Notes under the pieces: generated by a model | Seen by the model: only the letters and a program-made list of their open reading frames with translations | Database searches by the model: none | Told to the model about the DNA's origin: nothing | Assembly: GCA_963665865.2 (NCBI GenBank) | Contig: CAXXWF010000001.1 | Span: 3,162,001-3,226,000 of the forward strand | From: PHAA01 sp963665865 | GTDB lineage: Bacteria > Bacillota > Syntrophomonadia > Syntrophomonadales > Syntrophomonadaceae | Direction: 5' to 3' | DNA: 64,000 nt | Translations under genes and position numbers: made by a program | Part shown: positions 9,465 to 18,916 of the stretch, in pieces | How positions within the stretch are numbered: the first letter of the stretch is position 1 | How the letters are laid out: the number at the start of each line of letters is the position of its first letter

Positions 9465-9494
9465 ATTATAGCTCAGCTACAACCCTACAGTCAA
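9465..9494 (-). promoter_or_regulatory. Sigma-A-type promoter for smpB
   Basis: Minus strand: -35 TTGACT at 9494-9489, 18-base spacer, -10 TATAAT at 9470-9465. The start of transcription would be near 9458, about 130 bases before the smpB start codon. Confidence 0.7.
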
Positions 9495-9515
9495 TCTTGG
9501 GTCGATTCGATAGAA

Positions 9516-9542
9516 GGGGCAGCGGTAATGTCCCCCTGTCCC
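9516..9542. repeat. REP-like palindrome between rnr and smpB
   Basis: Degenerate member of the GGGACA...TGTCCC family (GGGGCAGCGG... CCCCCTGTCCC), closest in pattern to the copy at 63215. It abuts the rnr stop codon. Confidence 0.6.
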
Positions 9543-9545
9543 ATT

Positions 9546-11654
9546 TTACCTGGCTATTTCAAAGTCAATCTTAACGGCATCAACATCAACTTTCACCAAC
9601 AAGACCCGCACTTCATCTCCAATGGAGTATTTTCGATTCGTATGGGTTCCTGTCAGGGTGTAGTTACGGTCATTAAATTCATAATAATCATCTGAGATGC
9701 TGGAGATATGCACCAATCCTTCCACGGTATTAGGCAGTTCAACAAAGAAACCAAAAGACAACACTGAAGATATCCGTCCGGTAAATTCCTCGCCGACAAA
9801 CTGCTGCATATATTGACACTTCTTGATATCCACCAAATCGCGTTCAGCTTCTTCCGCTTTTATTTCCATCATGGTAGAGTGATCCCCGTACAGCCCCATC
9901 CTTTTATCCAACTGAGCTCTCTTTTTTTCGCTCATATCACCCGCCAATAGGAGTGACAACACCCGGTGAACGATAAGGTCGGGATACCTGCGGATAGGAC
10001 TGGTAAAATGGCAGTAGTACTTGGAGGCCAGCCCAAAATGCCCCAGAGCCTGGTTGGTATAGCGTGCATGTTTCATGGAGCGCAGCAGCATTAAGGAGAT
10101 GGTATTTTCGCCGGGGCTGCCCTTAATTTCAGCCAGTATTTTCTGAAACGCTTGAGGATTTACCCGATTCTCCTGAATCTTATGGCCGAATACCCCCAGC
10201 ACATTATTTAAGCGGGTCAGTGAGTCTCCTTCAGGTTTCTCATGTACCCGGTAAAGTGATGGAATCTCTTTTTTAAACAGGTGTTCAGCCACCACTTCAT
10301 TGGCTTTTATCATAAAATCTTCTATAAGCAGCTCTCCGGGGCCGCTTTCACGTATCTTAATTTCCAGCGGAAACCCATTCTCATCCACTATTACTTTGGC
10401 CTCGGGGAAGTCGAAGTCCAAGGCTCCGCGTTTCATTCGTTCTCCGCGGAGTATATCGGCTAGTTCCTTCATCAATCGAAAATCTTCTATCAGCGCACTA
10501 TAACGCTGTAAGTCGTCAGCATCGTTATCTCTTAGTATGCGGTTTACGGCGGTATAGGTCATACGTTGATCCACATGAATCACTGATTTGTGGATCTCAT
10601 ATTTATACACCTTCCCTGAGGGGTCAATGTCCATAACGCAGCTCATCGCCAGACGGTCTTCCCCAGCATTAAGGCTGCAAATACCGTTGGACAGTTCCGC
10701 CGGGAGCATGGGCAATACTTGATTAACCAGGTAGACACTGGTCCCTCTTTCGTAGGCCTCCTTGTCCAGTTGACTGTCTTCCCTAACATAATGTGAAACA
10801 TCGGCAATATGTACCCCTAAACGATAGCCACCCTCAATTCGCTGCACAGAAACCGCATCATCCAGATCTTTCGCATCTTCGCCATCAATGGTTACCATGC
10901 GCAGGCCTCGCAGATCGCGCCGCTGGATTATAACTTCTTCGGGCACCGGTTGGGCTGCCCGCTCGGCTTCCTCGATTACACCGGGAGGAAAAACTTCTCT
11001 CAGGCCATGCTTCTTTATTACAATTCTTAAATCTACACCGGGCAGACCTTTACGCCCGAACACTTCTACAATTTTACCTTCAGGGTACCGATCTTTATCT
11101 GGAAAACTGGTGATTCGCACCAGCACTTTATCTCCGTTGCGAACCTTAAGTTTGCTGTCGGCCTTTACGTACACTGGATATATCTGGCGGGAGTCGTCGG
11201 GAATCACCTGAGCCAGATTCCTGCGTTTCTCGTAGGTCCCGACCAGTTCAGTGTTGGCACGGGTTATAGCCCGGATTACCTCCCCTTCAGGGCGCTGGTT
11301 AGGACCGCTGCGCTGGTGAATTCTCACTAAAACCTGATCTTCATGCATTGCCCCGTTCAGGTTGCGGCCATATACAAATATATCTTCGGTATCTGCCTGA
11401 TCAGTCAACAGGATACCATAGCCCCGTTGGCTCAGCTTAATGATCCCGCGATAGGTGTTCATCTTTTCCGGCAATCCATATTTATCTTTGCGGGTTCTTA
11501 ATATCTCGCCCTCTTTTTCCAACTGACCCATAACTTTAGCAAACTGGGCCTCATCGTGTGCATCCAGATCGAGAACAGCCATCAATTCGGAATATCCCAA
11601 TGGCCGGTAACTCTCCTGACGCATATAATCGAGTACATTCTCATTCTTAATCAT
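9546..11654 (-). CDS. rnr: Ribonuclease R
   Basis: 702 residues, as expected for Firmicute RNase R. Order of domains: N-terminal winged helix (to about 65), cold-shock RNA-binding domains (70-220), RNB catalytic domain with the Asp cluster TIDGEDAKDLDDAV near 255-270, and a C-terminal S1 domain (FTGRISSVLSFGFFVELPNTVEGLVHISS). It degrades structured RNA 3' to 5' and takes part in tmRNA-linked mRNA decay. It lies directly upstream of smpB, a common Firmicute arrangement. The C-terminus lacks the long Lys-rich tail of enterobacterial RNase R. Confidence 0.95.
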   Translation of the reverse strand: MIKNENVLDYMRQESYRPLGYSELMAVLDLDAHDEAQFAKVMGQLEKEGEILRTRKDKYGLPEKMNTYRGIIKLSQRGYGILLTDQADTEDIFVYGRNLNGAMHEDQVLVRIHQRSGPNQRPEGEVIRAITRANTELVGTYEKRRNLAQVIPDDSRQIYPVYVKADSKLKVRNGDKVLVRITSFPDKDRYPEGKIVEVFGRKGLPGVDLRIVIKKHGLREVFPPGVIEEAERAAQPVPEEVIIQRRDLRGLRMVTIDGEDAKDLDDAVSVQRIEGGYRLGVHIADVSHYVREDSQLDKEAYERGTSVYLVNQVLPMLPAELSNGICSLNAGEDRLAMSCVMDIDPSGKVYKYEIHKSVIHVDQRMTYTAVNRILRDNDADDLQRYSALIEDFRLMKELADILRGERMKRGALDFDFPEAKVIVDENGFPLEIKIRESGPGELLIEDFMIKANEVVAEHLFKKEIPSLYRVHEKPEGDSLTRLNNVLGVFGHKIQENRVNPQAFQKILAEIKGSPGENTISLMLLRSMKHARYTNQALGHFGLASKYYCHFTSPIRRYPDLIVHRVLSLLLAGDMSEKKRAQLDKRMGLYGDHSTMMEIKAEEAERDLVDIKKCQYMQQFVGEEFTGRISSVLSFGFFVELPNTVEGLVHISSISDDYYEFNDRNYTLTGTHTNRKYSIGDEVRVLLVKVDVDAVKIDFEIAR

Positions 11655-11797
11655 GTCATCATCCCTTCAGGTATGTATATGATAGTATACCCGATTTCTG
11701 TAAACTTTTACCGGTTACCATCCTCATTAAATATCGCATCCTTCTGGGCTCATTACTCAGTTAATGCAGTTGCTTTATCAAGACTAGGCAGGTTAGG

Positions 11798-12349
11798 TTA
11801 TAAACCAATTTGGTCAGCAATCTTTTTCATACTTTGCAGACCAATAGCTAAAAACTCGTCCAGTTCCATGCCAATTTCCACGCATGTACTCATAGTTTCA
11901 CGATTAGCACCCCGAGCAAAGGCCTTTTCTTTAAAACGCTTTTTTAATGATTTTAATTCTACCAGCTCCAGCTTTTTCTCTGGCCGGACCATAGCCGCTG
12001 CAGTAATAAAGCCACTTACTGGATCAGCCGCAAACAAGGTTTTATCCAACAGGCTTTTACGCTCTAAACCATGGACTTCATTGTGCACCTTTACTGCATA
12101 AACGATATCTGCCGGTAATCCTTTTTCTTCTAACATCTTGGCTGCTACTAAAGAATGATTATTAAAGTCGTCACTGGTTGTGTCCCAATCGATATCGTGC
12201 AGCAATCCGGCTAAACCATATTTCTCCACATCCTCGTGCAGGTGTTCAGCCAGGCTGCGCATAATGGCCTCTACCCCCAAACAATGGTTGATAAGGTTCT
12301 CACTTGTCACGTTTTCTTTGAGCAGTTTAAGCGCTTCATCTCTTTGCAT
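11798..12349 (-). CDS. HD-domain hydrolase (HDIG type)
   Basis: 183 residues. Metal-binding pattern of the HD superfamily: H22 in LINHCLGVE, then GLLHDIDWD near 47-55, then HSLVAAKMLEE and VKVHNEVHG. Such proteins are metal-dependent phosphohydrolases, often of nucleotides. Related small proteins are common in clostridia but without a defined substrate. It stands between rnr and an esterase without tight coupling. Function beyond HD phosphohydrolase is not inferred. Confidence 0.8.
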   Translation of the reverse strand: MQRDEALKLLKENVTSENLINHCLGVEAIMRSLAEHLHEDVEKYGLAGLLHDIDWDTTSDDFNNHSLVAAKMLEEKGLPADIVYAVKVHNEVHGLERKSLLDKTLFAADPVSGFITAAAMVRPEKKLELVELKSLKKRFKEKAFARGANRETMSTCVEIGMELDEFLAIGLQSMKKIADQIGL

Positions 12350-12383
12350 TAATAATCCTCCCTTATAATTTTAATGGAAACCA

Positions 12384-12412
12384 GAGACACACGAGAACCG
12401 TCACCTTGTGCC
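12384..12412. repeat. Degenerate REP-like sequence
   Basis: GAGACACACGAGAACCGTCA followed by CCTTGTGCC resembles the reverse complement of the REP family with several changes. Weak, listed because it lies in the same kind of position (between genes) as the clear copies. Confidence 0.35.
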
Positions 12413-12424
12413 TACTCGGTTTTT

Positions 12425-12497
12425 TGTCATCCTGAGTGTCAGCGAAGGATCTTAATCCTTACCGTGGGGAAGATTCTTCACTTCGTTCATAATGACA
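12425..12497. repeat. TCATCCTGA-type inverted repeat
   Basis: Ends TTGTCATcCTGAgtG... and ...cgTTCATAATGACAA form imperfect inverted termini, with inner segments GCGAAGGATCTT and AAGATTCTTCAC also inverted. This matches a short interspersed repeat widely scattered in bacterial genomes (TCATCCTGAGcgaaGGATCT). A second copy is at 60891-60971. Confidence 0.7.
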
Positions 12498-12547
12498 ATA
12501 GAGTTGTTTTCTAATTAAAACAATAAAAAAATCAGCGATATAAGCGG

Positions 12548-13315
12548 CTATAGTTCCCCTTGTGCCTGAACAATAAATTTAATTATCTCCTCACCTATAG
12601 TCATTTTTTCTTGCCCCATGGTAGCAATATGCCCGGAATTTCTCAGTTCTATAAGGGTTACCTGGGATTGAACGGCTTTATCTTTAATATAGGTAGCACT
12701 GCGCGGATCAACCGACTCATCCTGGCTGGACTGAAATATTAATATTGGCAGATTCAGCTTGGGTATCTCTTGCAGCACGGTTTCCCTTAATTTTTGCATA
12801 CTCAGAAATGCTTTCACGGGCATAACCGGGTAGGCAAACCTCCCCAGGGCTGCGAGTTCCTTCGCGGCCTGGTCTATTTTCTTGGGATGGTACGGCCGTA
12901 AAAAGCGAAGCACTGGAGCCAAGGCAATAAGTCGGGGGGATTTGGTAAAAATGGGTGTATTGATCATAATTACACCGGCTAGACTTTTTTTTAGGCTGGC
13001 GGCATGCAAACTTAAAAGCCCTCCCATCGATAAGCCGACTACAAACACCCGCTTATGTTTCCGGTGGAGATAGTCTATCTCCTGCTCCACCCGGTTAAAC
13101 CAATCCTGCCAGCAGGTCTGATTCATTTCCCGGGGAGTGCGGCCGTGGCCGGGCAGGAGCGGTCCGCTTACAGTATAACCAGTCTTTTCATATATCAGGC
13201 GAGCTACTGGGTATACTTCCGATGGAGAAGCGGTGAATCCATGTATAAAGAGACAGGCGGTGTCGGTTGGACCAGTTAATAAGAATGATTCTGCTTGGGG
13301 GTATATTTCTGCCAT
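12548..13315 (-). CDS. Alpha/beta hydrolase, carboxylesterase family
   Basis: About 255 residues. The catalytic triad is visible: nucleophile Ser in GLSMGGLL, Asp in FQSSQDESVD and His near the C-terminus in NSGHIATM. Oxyanion segment FIHGFTASP near residue 30 is typical of Est30-like monoacylglycerol or short-chain carboxylesterases. I place the start at the ATG at 13315, preceded by GGTGAGG; the frame is open to a TTG at 13348, which lacks an RBS. No linked gene suggests the substrate. Confidence 0.85.
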   Translation of the reverse strand: MAEIYPQAESFLLTGPTDTACLFIHGFTASPSEVYPVARLIYEKTGYTVSGPLLPGHGRTPREMNQTCWQDWFNRVEQEIDYLHRKHKRVFVVGLSMGGLLSLHAASLKKSLAGVIMINTPIFTKSPRLIALAPVLRFLRPYHPKKIDQAAKELAALGRFAYPVMPVKAFLSMQKLRETVLQEIPKLNLPILIFQSSQDESVDPRSATYIKDKAVQSQVTLIELRNSGHIATMGQEKMTIGEEIIKFIVQAQGEL

Positions 13316-13495
13316 TTCGCTTTCCTCACCAATTTTAATAGATTGCAACCATACATTGCCATCATATACTTATTAGTCTAACTGGCATTACAGCACATTT
13401 CAATAAGGATCCGGCTTAGAAGCTTAGAAATTCGGTTGGGAATCGATTTTTATAGAGATGCACAAGATATTACTAATATCATTGAGGGAGGCCAT

Positions 13496-14323
13496 ATGGC
13501 AAAAATTATTTCCGATATCATAAATTCATTAGAGGCACAAAAGCTTATTCCTTTTATCGGTGCAGGTTTTTCAGAAAGCTGCGGCTGTCCTTCGGCTCAT
13601 TCATTAGCTAAACAGCTGCTAGCCCGGTTTCGAATTAAGAATGTAGAATTATTGGCACAAGATGATATAGACCTTCTACGACTGGCAGAATATTTGAAGA
13701 TCATCCGGGGCGGTGACATGTCTGCGGTTCTTCAGCAAATACGTCTTATCCTAAATGAAGAAGCAGTAGTTATATCAGAGTCCGAGCCTCATCTGCTTTT
13801 GGCCCAACTGAGCGCGCCGCTTGTCTACACCACCAATTATGACTCCTTAATAGAGAGGAGCTACGACCATCTGGCTATTTCATATCAAATTGTGGTCAGA
13901 ACTGAAGATATTATTAAAACAGCGGGCTCCAACCTCTCCCAAATTGTTAAATTCCATGGCTCGCTGGCGCAGGAAGAAACCATTGTTCTAACCGAATCTG
14001 ACTACTACCAAAGATTAGAATTTGTTACCCCTATAGACATCAAACTTAGGGCTGATGCTTTGGGCAAAAGTCTATTATTTATGGGCTATAGCTTCTCCGA
14101 TTTTAATGTACGTTACCTGTGGTTTAAACTGCAGCACATGTTACAGGGAGTAGATAAAAGCGAGGTGCCGCCTTCTTACATTCTCGTCTCTAAGCCCGAT
14201 GAGATCACATCCATCCTGCTGAAAAATATGGGAATAATCCCGATTGACCTCACAGAATACCCTGGAGAAACTAAGACTACCAGACTATGTTCTTTTCTGC
14301 GGTCTTTGCTTCTAGACAGCTGA
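13496..14323 (+). CDS. Stand-alone SIR2-like domain protein
   Basis: 275 residues from the ATG at 13496, which follows GGGAGG; the frame opens upstream at 13436 without an RBS. SIR2_2 family features are in order: IPFIGAGFSESCGCPSA (NAD-binding), VYTTNYDSLIERS, IVKFHGSLAQ (catalytic His), and KSLLFMGYSFSDFNVRYLW. There is no zinc-binding Cys set of classical deacetylase sirtuins and no additional effector domain. Related domains in phage-defence proteins act as NADases, but stand-alone members are mostly uncharacterised. It points opposite to all its neighbours and is monocistronic, ending at a bidirectional terminator. Confidence 0.8.
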   Translation: MAKIISDIINSLEAQKLIPFIGAGFSESCGCPSAHSLAKQLLARFRIKNVELLAQDDIDLLRLAEYLKIIRGGDMSAVLQQIRLILNEEAVVISESEPHLLLAQLSAPLVYTTNYDSLIERSYDHLAISYQIVVRTEDIIKTAGSNLSQIVKFHGSLAQEETIVLTESDYYQRLEFVTPIDIKLRADALGKSLLFMGYSFSDFNVRYLWFKLQHMLQGVDKSEVPPSYILVSKPDEITSILLKNMGIIPIDLTEYPGETKTTRLCSFLRSLLLDS

Positions 14324-14358
14324 CCAAAGCGAACCCCGGCATTTTGTTAAAAAGCAAA

Positions 14359-14384
14359 GGCAGGTGGTTACAAAACCACCTGCC
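14359..14384. terminator. Bidirectional terminator between SIR2 gene and hppA copy 1
   Basis: Perfect 11-bp stem GGCAGGTGGTT / AACCACCTGCC with a 4-base loop. On the minus strand it is followed by TTTGCTTTTT. A related hairpin follows the second hppA. Confidence 0.8.
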
Positions 14385-14423
14385 TACTCATCCTGTTATA
14401 GTTAATGTTGTAATGAATTTTTC

Positions 14424-16871
14424 TTATTTGTCGCTGGTTGGTATTCTCATTCCGTAGAATGAACGCCATACGAAGAAGAATGCCACCAAAAGGAATGCAC
14501 CACCAACATAGGGAGCTATGTTTCGGAATGCCTCCGATATTGCAATTTCCATAGCTAGCAAACCAAACAAGGTCGTGAACTTAATAATTGGATTCAGGGC
14601 TACGGAAGAAGTATCTTTGAAAGGGTCACCTACGGTATCGCCAACCACGGTTGCTTCATGTAAAGAGGTGCCTTTTTCTTTTAAATCTACTTCAACCACT
14701 TTTTTGGCATTATCCCAACAGCCACCGGCATTAGCCATAAACACAGCTTGGAACAAGCCAATTACGGCAATGGAGATCAGGTAAGCTACGAAGAAAGCAA
14801 CCGGCTGGGAGTCTTTGCCGTGCGGTGCCGATAAACAAGCAAAGGCCATAGCAAAGGAGAATATAGCGATAAAGATATTAAACATTCCCGCTTGAGCATA
14901 TTGGGTGCAGATCTTAACTACTTCTTTGGACTTCTCGGTATTGGCTTTAACGTTAGCTGCTTCTTCCAGATTGATATTATTTTTAATATACTCAACCGCT
15001 CTATAAGCTCCGGTTGTAACGGCCTGGGTTGATGCACCGGTGAACCAGTAGATTACCGAACCGCCACACAAGAATCCTAAGATGGTGTAAGGATTGAGCA
15101 AGGTCAGAATAGTCGCAGGATCAACCCCCAGAACATTCTTTATAACTAGAATCAGTGAGAATATCATGGTGGTAGCACCAACTACGGCGGTACCTATAAG
15201 TACTGGTTTTGCAGTAGCTTTAAAGGTATTACCAGCACCATCATTGGCTTCAAGATAGTATTTACCCATTTCGAAGTCGGGTTTGAAACCAAAATCTTTT
15301 TGGATTTCTTTTTCTATACCCTCAACTTCTTCGATAAGGGATAGCTCATAGATAGATTGTGCATTATCGGTAACCGGTCCATAGCTGTCTACGGCAATGG
15401 TAACCGGACCCATGCCCAGCATTCCGAAAGCAACCAGACCAAAAGCAAACACCGATGGATAGATCATAATGTTACCGGTTATGGGTATGCTGGCATAATA
15501 GGCACCAAACATAATTCCCACAAAAACCATACCGATCCAGAAGGCACTGAAATTACCGGCCACCAGACCTGACAGGATATTTAATGAAGGTCCGCCTTCT
15601 CGGGAGGCTTTGACAACTTCGGCAACATGCATCGAGTTGGGACTGGTAAATACTTTAACAAATTCGGGAATAAGAGCTGCTGCCAGGGTTCCAAAGCTGA
15701 CAATCAATGCGAAGGTCATCCAGAGTGGGGTTAAAGTAGTTACTGCACTTGAACCCGGTCCGAGAATATAATAAGTAACGGCAAAGGTAACCGCGATGGA
15801 AACAATAGAGGTAATCCAAACCAGACTGGTTAAGGGAGACTCAAAGTCGAAGTCATCCTTATCACCAAATTTGCTCTGGCTGAATGCTCTATTAACATAG
15901 AAGGAAGCAATCGAAGTAATAACCATAAGTACGCGAATGGCAAATATCCAGGTTAGCAGGGTGGTCTGCAGGGCTGGTGCCACTGCCAGAACAATAAAGG
16001 TAATCAAGGCTACACCAGTAACACCATAGGTTTCAAAACCATCGGCAGTCGGTCCTACGCTGTCGCCAGCGTTATCACCGGTACAGTCGGCAATAACACC
16101 AGGATTTCTGGGATCGTCTTCTTTGATACCAAAGACTATCTTCATCAGGTCAGCGCCAATGTCAGCGATTTTGGTAAAGATACCGCCGGCGATACGCAGT
16201 GCACTGGCTCCCAGGGATTCACCGATAGCAAAGCCTATGAAACTGGCCCCAGCCAATTCACGGGGAACATAGAGCAAAATAATCAGCATCATGATCAACT
16301 CAACACAAACCAACAATACACCAATGCTCATTCCAGCATCCAGAGCGATATTCAAGAGTTTGAGGGGTTTCCTCTCCAAAGAGGTAAAGGCCACCCGGCT
16401 GTTAGCCAGGGTATTCATGCGAATACCATACCAGGCCACACTGTAGGATCCGAGAATACCGATTACGGTCCACATCAGGATGAATAACACCGAACCAAAT
16501 GACATCTCCTGCAGATATCCAAAATAAAATGCAATACACACACCGATAAAAGCAAATAATATAGCAATAAATTTTCCCTGTTGAATTAAATAGGTTTTAC
16601 AAGTCTCATAAATGGTTTGGGACACATCCAACATTGTCTGATGGGCCGTTAGTTTCTTAACCTTCACGAATTGATATAGGCCAAACAGCATACCTAATAT
16701 ACAGACTCCAATGCCCATTAACAGTAAATTGTTTTGATCGGCACTAAGATTTGGAATCTTAAGATTTGCCTCACTGGCTGCCGCTATGGCGGGGGTAAGC
16801 AGTGTAATAACAAAGCCAAGCAGCCCACCCAGCATTACCTTCACCACTTTGTTGTTCAATAGAAACTCCAT
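14424..16871 (-). CDS. hppA: Membrane-bound ion-translocating pyrophosphatase, copy 1
   Basis: 815 residues with about 16 hydrophobic segments. Active-site motifs are intact: DIGADLMKIVFGIKEDDPRN with following GDNAGDSVGPTADGFETYG (pyrophosphate/Mg binding), and C-terminal DTVGDPFKDTSSVALNP. The segment GAGNTFKATAKP carries Lys at the position that in this family distinguishes K+-independent enzymes (Lys) from K+-dependent ones (Ala), so a K+-independent proton pump is inferred. It hydrolyses PPi and exports ions, which would recover energy from PPi made by the acyl-CoA synthetases nearby. It is nearly identical to the gene at 38428, and most amino-acid differences fall at residues about 275-400. 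Confidence 0.95.
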   Translation of the reverse strand: MEFLLNNKVVKVMLGGLLGFVITLLTPAIAAASEANLKIPNLSADQNNLLLMGIGVCILGMLFGLYQFVKVKKLTAHQTMLDVSQTIYETCKTYLIQQGKFIAILFAFIGVCIAFYFGYLQEMSFGSVLFILMWTVIGILGSYSVAWYGIRMNTLANSRVAFTSLERKPLKLLNIALDAGMSIGVLLVCVELIMMLIILLYVPRELAGASFIGFAIGESLGASALRIAGGIFTKIADIGADLMKIVFGIKEDDPRNPGVIADCTGDNAGDSVGPTADGFETYGVTGVALITFIVLAVAPALQTTLLTWIFAIRVLMVITSIASFYVNRAFSQSKFGDKDDFDFESPLTSLVWITSIVSIAVTFAVTYYILGPGSSAVTTLTPLWMTFALIVSFGTLAAALIPEFVKVFTSPNSMHVAEVVKASREGGPSLNILSGLVAGNFSAFWIGMVFVGIMFGAYYASIPITGNIMIYPSVFAFGLVAFGMLGMGPVTIAVDSYGPVTDNAQSIYELSLIEEVEGIEKEIQKDFGFKPDFEMGKYYLEANDGAGNTFKATAKPVLIGTAVVGATTMIFSLILVIKNVLGVDPATILTLLNPYTILGFLCGGSVIYWFTGASTQAVTTGAYRAVEYIKNNINLEEAANVKANTEKSKEVVKICTQYAQAGMFNIFIAIFSFAMAFACLSAPHGKDSQPVAFFVAYLISIAVIGLFQAVFMANAGGCWDNAKKVVEVDLKEKGTSLHEATVVGDTVGDPFKDTSSVALNPIIKFTTLFGLLAMEIAISEAFRNIAPYVGGAFLLVAFFFVWRSFYGMRIPTSDK

Positions 16872-16945
16872 TTTAGCAGATCACATCCTTATTATGTTTT
16901 TAGCCTCTAACCATGAGTCCCCAGCATCATAATAGTATTATTAAT
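16872..16945 (-). promoter_or_regulatory. Upstream region shared by both hppA copies
   Basis: The 75 bases before the start codon, including TAATAAGGATGTGATCTGC and GCTGGGGACTC, recur almost unchanged before the second hppA (40876-40950). The shared block contains the RBS region and the motif TACTATTATG. The duplication therefore includes at least part of the promoter. Confidence 0.55.
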
Positions 16946-17001
16946 CAAAGCGGAGACCATAGCTTTCAAGGTTATTCCAATATTTTGTCACCAATTTACA
17001 A

Positions 17002-18405
17002 TTAACCGATTAGTTTGTTAGTTTTTACCCATATTTTTTGATTCTCAGCTTGATTAATCAATTCATCTCTAAAAGCAGGGTGAGCAATGTTGATCAAAGC
17101 CTCAGCCCTTTCCCAGGTACTTTTGCCCTTCAACATAGCAAACCCATATTCTGTCACTACATAGTGGCACAACGGCCGGGTGAGTGTCACTATTCCCCCG
17201 GGCGTCAAAGTTGGAACTATACGAGATTTACTATTACCTGACTTATCCTTCATTACAGAACTTAAACAGATGATTCCTTTCCCTCCTTTGGAATGAAAAG
17301 CAGCGTAATGAAAATCAAATTGGCCCCCAGAACCGGATATTTGTCTAATACCGCTTGATTCTGAACAAACTTGTCCATAAAGATCAATTTCTACAGCGTT
17401 ATTAATAGATATGAGTTTATCAATATGTGCCGCTATGTTAAGCGAGTTGGTATAGTCCGCCGAATAACTGGCTACAGCCGGATTATTATTCATGAAATCA
17501 TATAGGCGTTGGCTGCCTAATGCAAAGGTATAGGAAATTCGGCCTTTGTCCAGATTCTTGTGCTTACTGGTCATTACCCCAGCCTCATACATTTCCACAT
17601 AGGCATCCACCAGCATCTCAGTATGGCCTCCCAGATCTTTTAGATCTGAGCTGGCAATCGCCATTCCCACAGCATTCGGCATACCGCCTATTCCCAATTG
17701 AATACAGGAGCCATCTTCTATTTCTCCCATTATATATTGAGCTACTTGCATGTCATCCTTATTCGGAGTTACTTTAGGTACCTGAAATAGGGGTTGATGG
17801 TCAGACTCTACTATTATGTCGACCTGAGAGATATGGATGGATTCATGTCTTCCTCCCAGACAATAGGGTACCTTATCATTTACCTCTACTATAACGATCC
17901 GTGATTTCTCAGCAATCTTGGCATGGATGGAATTTGATATGCCAAAATTAAAATAGCCCTCTGCATCCATGGGTGCAACCTTGACCATAAAAACGTCAGG
18001 GTTGAGGTATTGTTCATATATGAGGGACCCTTCATGATAAAGCATGGGTATATAATTACACAAATCCCGGTCATGAAGTGACCTGCTGGCGGCACTAAAA
18101 TGCCAATCATTAAAAATAAAGTGTTCTCTGGCAGGATCAGCCGTAACGATGGCAGGTATTCCCGGGAAGCTGTCAGCCCGAATTTTCACTGCCTGTAATT
18201 CATCAGCTCGTTGAGCTAAATAATTATCAAGATAAGAGGGGGCCATGGCAAAATGACCATAATCCACCCAATCCCCTGATTTGACTACTTTAACAGCATC
18301 TTCGGCGCTGACTAATTTTTGCTTATACTCAGCCATGTTGTTGACGTCCGTTATTCTCCTCATTCTGTTCATACTAAATTCTATTCCTTTCATAGATTGA
18401 GCCAT
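17002..18405 (-). CDS. Acetyl-CoA hydrolase/transferase family CoA-transferase
   Basis: 467 residues at most. Family I CoA-transferase of the butyryl-CoA:acetate / 4-hydroxybutyrate CoA-transferase type. Candidate catalytic Glu lies in NNAVEIDLYGQVCSES; the GxGG-type CoA loop is QLGIGGMPNAVG, and the C-terminal VVTEYGFAMLKGKS is typical. It would exchange CoA between acyl-CoA and acetate or another acid, activating a fatty acid without ATP. The start is uncertain: in-frame ATGs at 18405, 18372 and 18336 all lack a well-spaced RBS. It follows the adk relic in the same direction. Confidence 0.85.
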   Translation of the reverse strand: MAQSMKGIEFSMNRMRRITDVNNMAEYKQKLVSAEDAVKVVKSGDWVDYGHFAMAPSYLDNYLAQRADELQAVKIRADSFPGIPAIVTADPAREHFIFNDWHFSAASRSLHDRDLCNYIPMLYHEGSLIYEQYLNPDVFMVKVAPMDAEGYFNFGISNSIHAKIAEKSRIVIVEVNDKVPYCLGGRHESIHISQVDIIVESDHQPLFQVPKVTPNKDDMQVAQYIMGEIEDGSCIQLGIGGMPNAVGMAIASSDLKDLGGHTEMLVDAYVEMYEAGVMTSKHKNLDKGRISYTFALGSQRLYDFMNNNPAVASYSADYTNSLNIAAHIDKLISINNAVEIDLYGQVCSESSGIRQISGSGGQFDFHYAAFHSKGGKGIICLSSVMKDKSGNSKSRIVPTLTPGGIVTLTRPLCHYVVTEYGFAMLKGKSTWERAEALINIAHPAFRDELINQAENQKIWVKTNKLIG

Positions 18406-18425
18406 ATCCGCTGTTATTAGATTCG

Positions 18426-18916
18426 CTATATTTGGGCAGCTTGTTCACAAATATAATTGGTCTTTTCCAGGATTGATCGAATATCTTCGAAAACTGCAGC
18501 ACTATCTCGGCATCCATCAATGTTAAATAAAAGTCCCCGGTTATTGAAGTAACCTAAAACCAGTTTGGTCTGTCCTCCATATACCTTCAGTCGCTTAATT
18601 ACCGTATCTCTTTGGTCATCATTACGCTGCTCCAATTTATGGCCGCATTTATCACACACCCCCGGGGGTTGGGGAGGGTTGGTGACCAGATTGTGTACCA
18701 TTTTGCATTCATTACAACTAACTCGTCCGCTAATTCGTGAACCAGCTTGCCCTCAACCATGTATTTTTGGGCTTCCAGTCCTAAACTAGTCTGCTTGCTA
18801 ACCGCCTCGCGGAATATGTCCCCGGTGGATATATACGCCAGAGGAAAGATTCCTTTTATGAAATCCGCCTGGGTTCCTTTTCCTGCCCCGGGAGGTCCCA
18901 TCAAAACTACATTCAT
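18426..18916 (-). pseudogene. adk: Adenylate kinase, internally deleted and frameshifted
   Basis: The N-terminal part from the ATG at 18916 (RBS GAGGAG, 9 bases) is clear Adk: VVLMGPPGAGKGTQADFI (P-loop), then YISTGDIFREAV. The frame is then lost near 18735-18750. In another frame, the LID zinc site follows (SCNECKMVH... GVCDKCGH), then RLKVY and YFNNRGLLFNIDG, to a stop at 18426. About 50 residues between the NMP-binding region and the LID are missing and total length is about 490 bases against the usual 645, consistent with one deletion. It is probably a redundant copy of the housekeeping adk. Its original role may have been recovery of AMP made by the island's synthetases. Confidence 0.88.
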
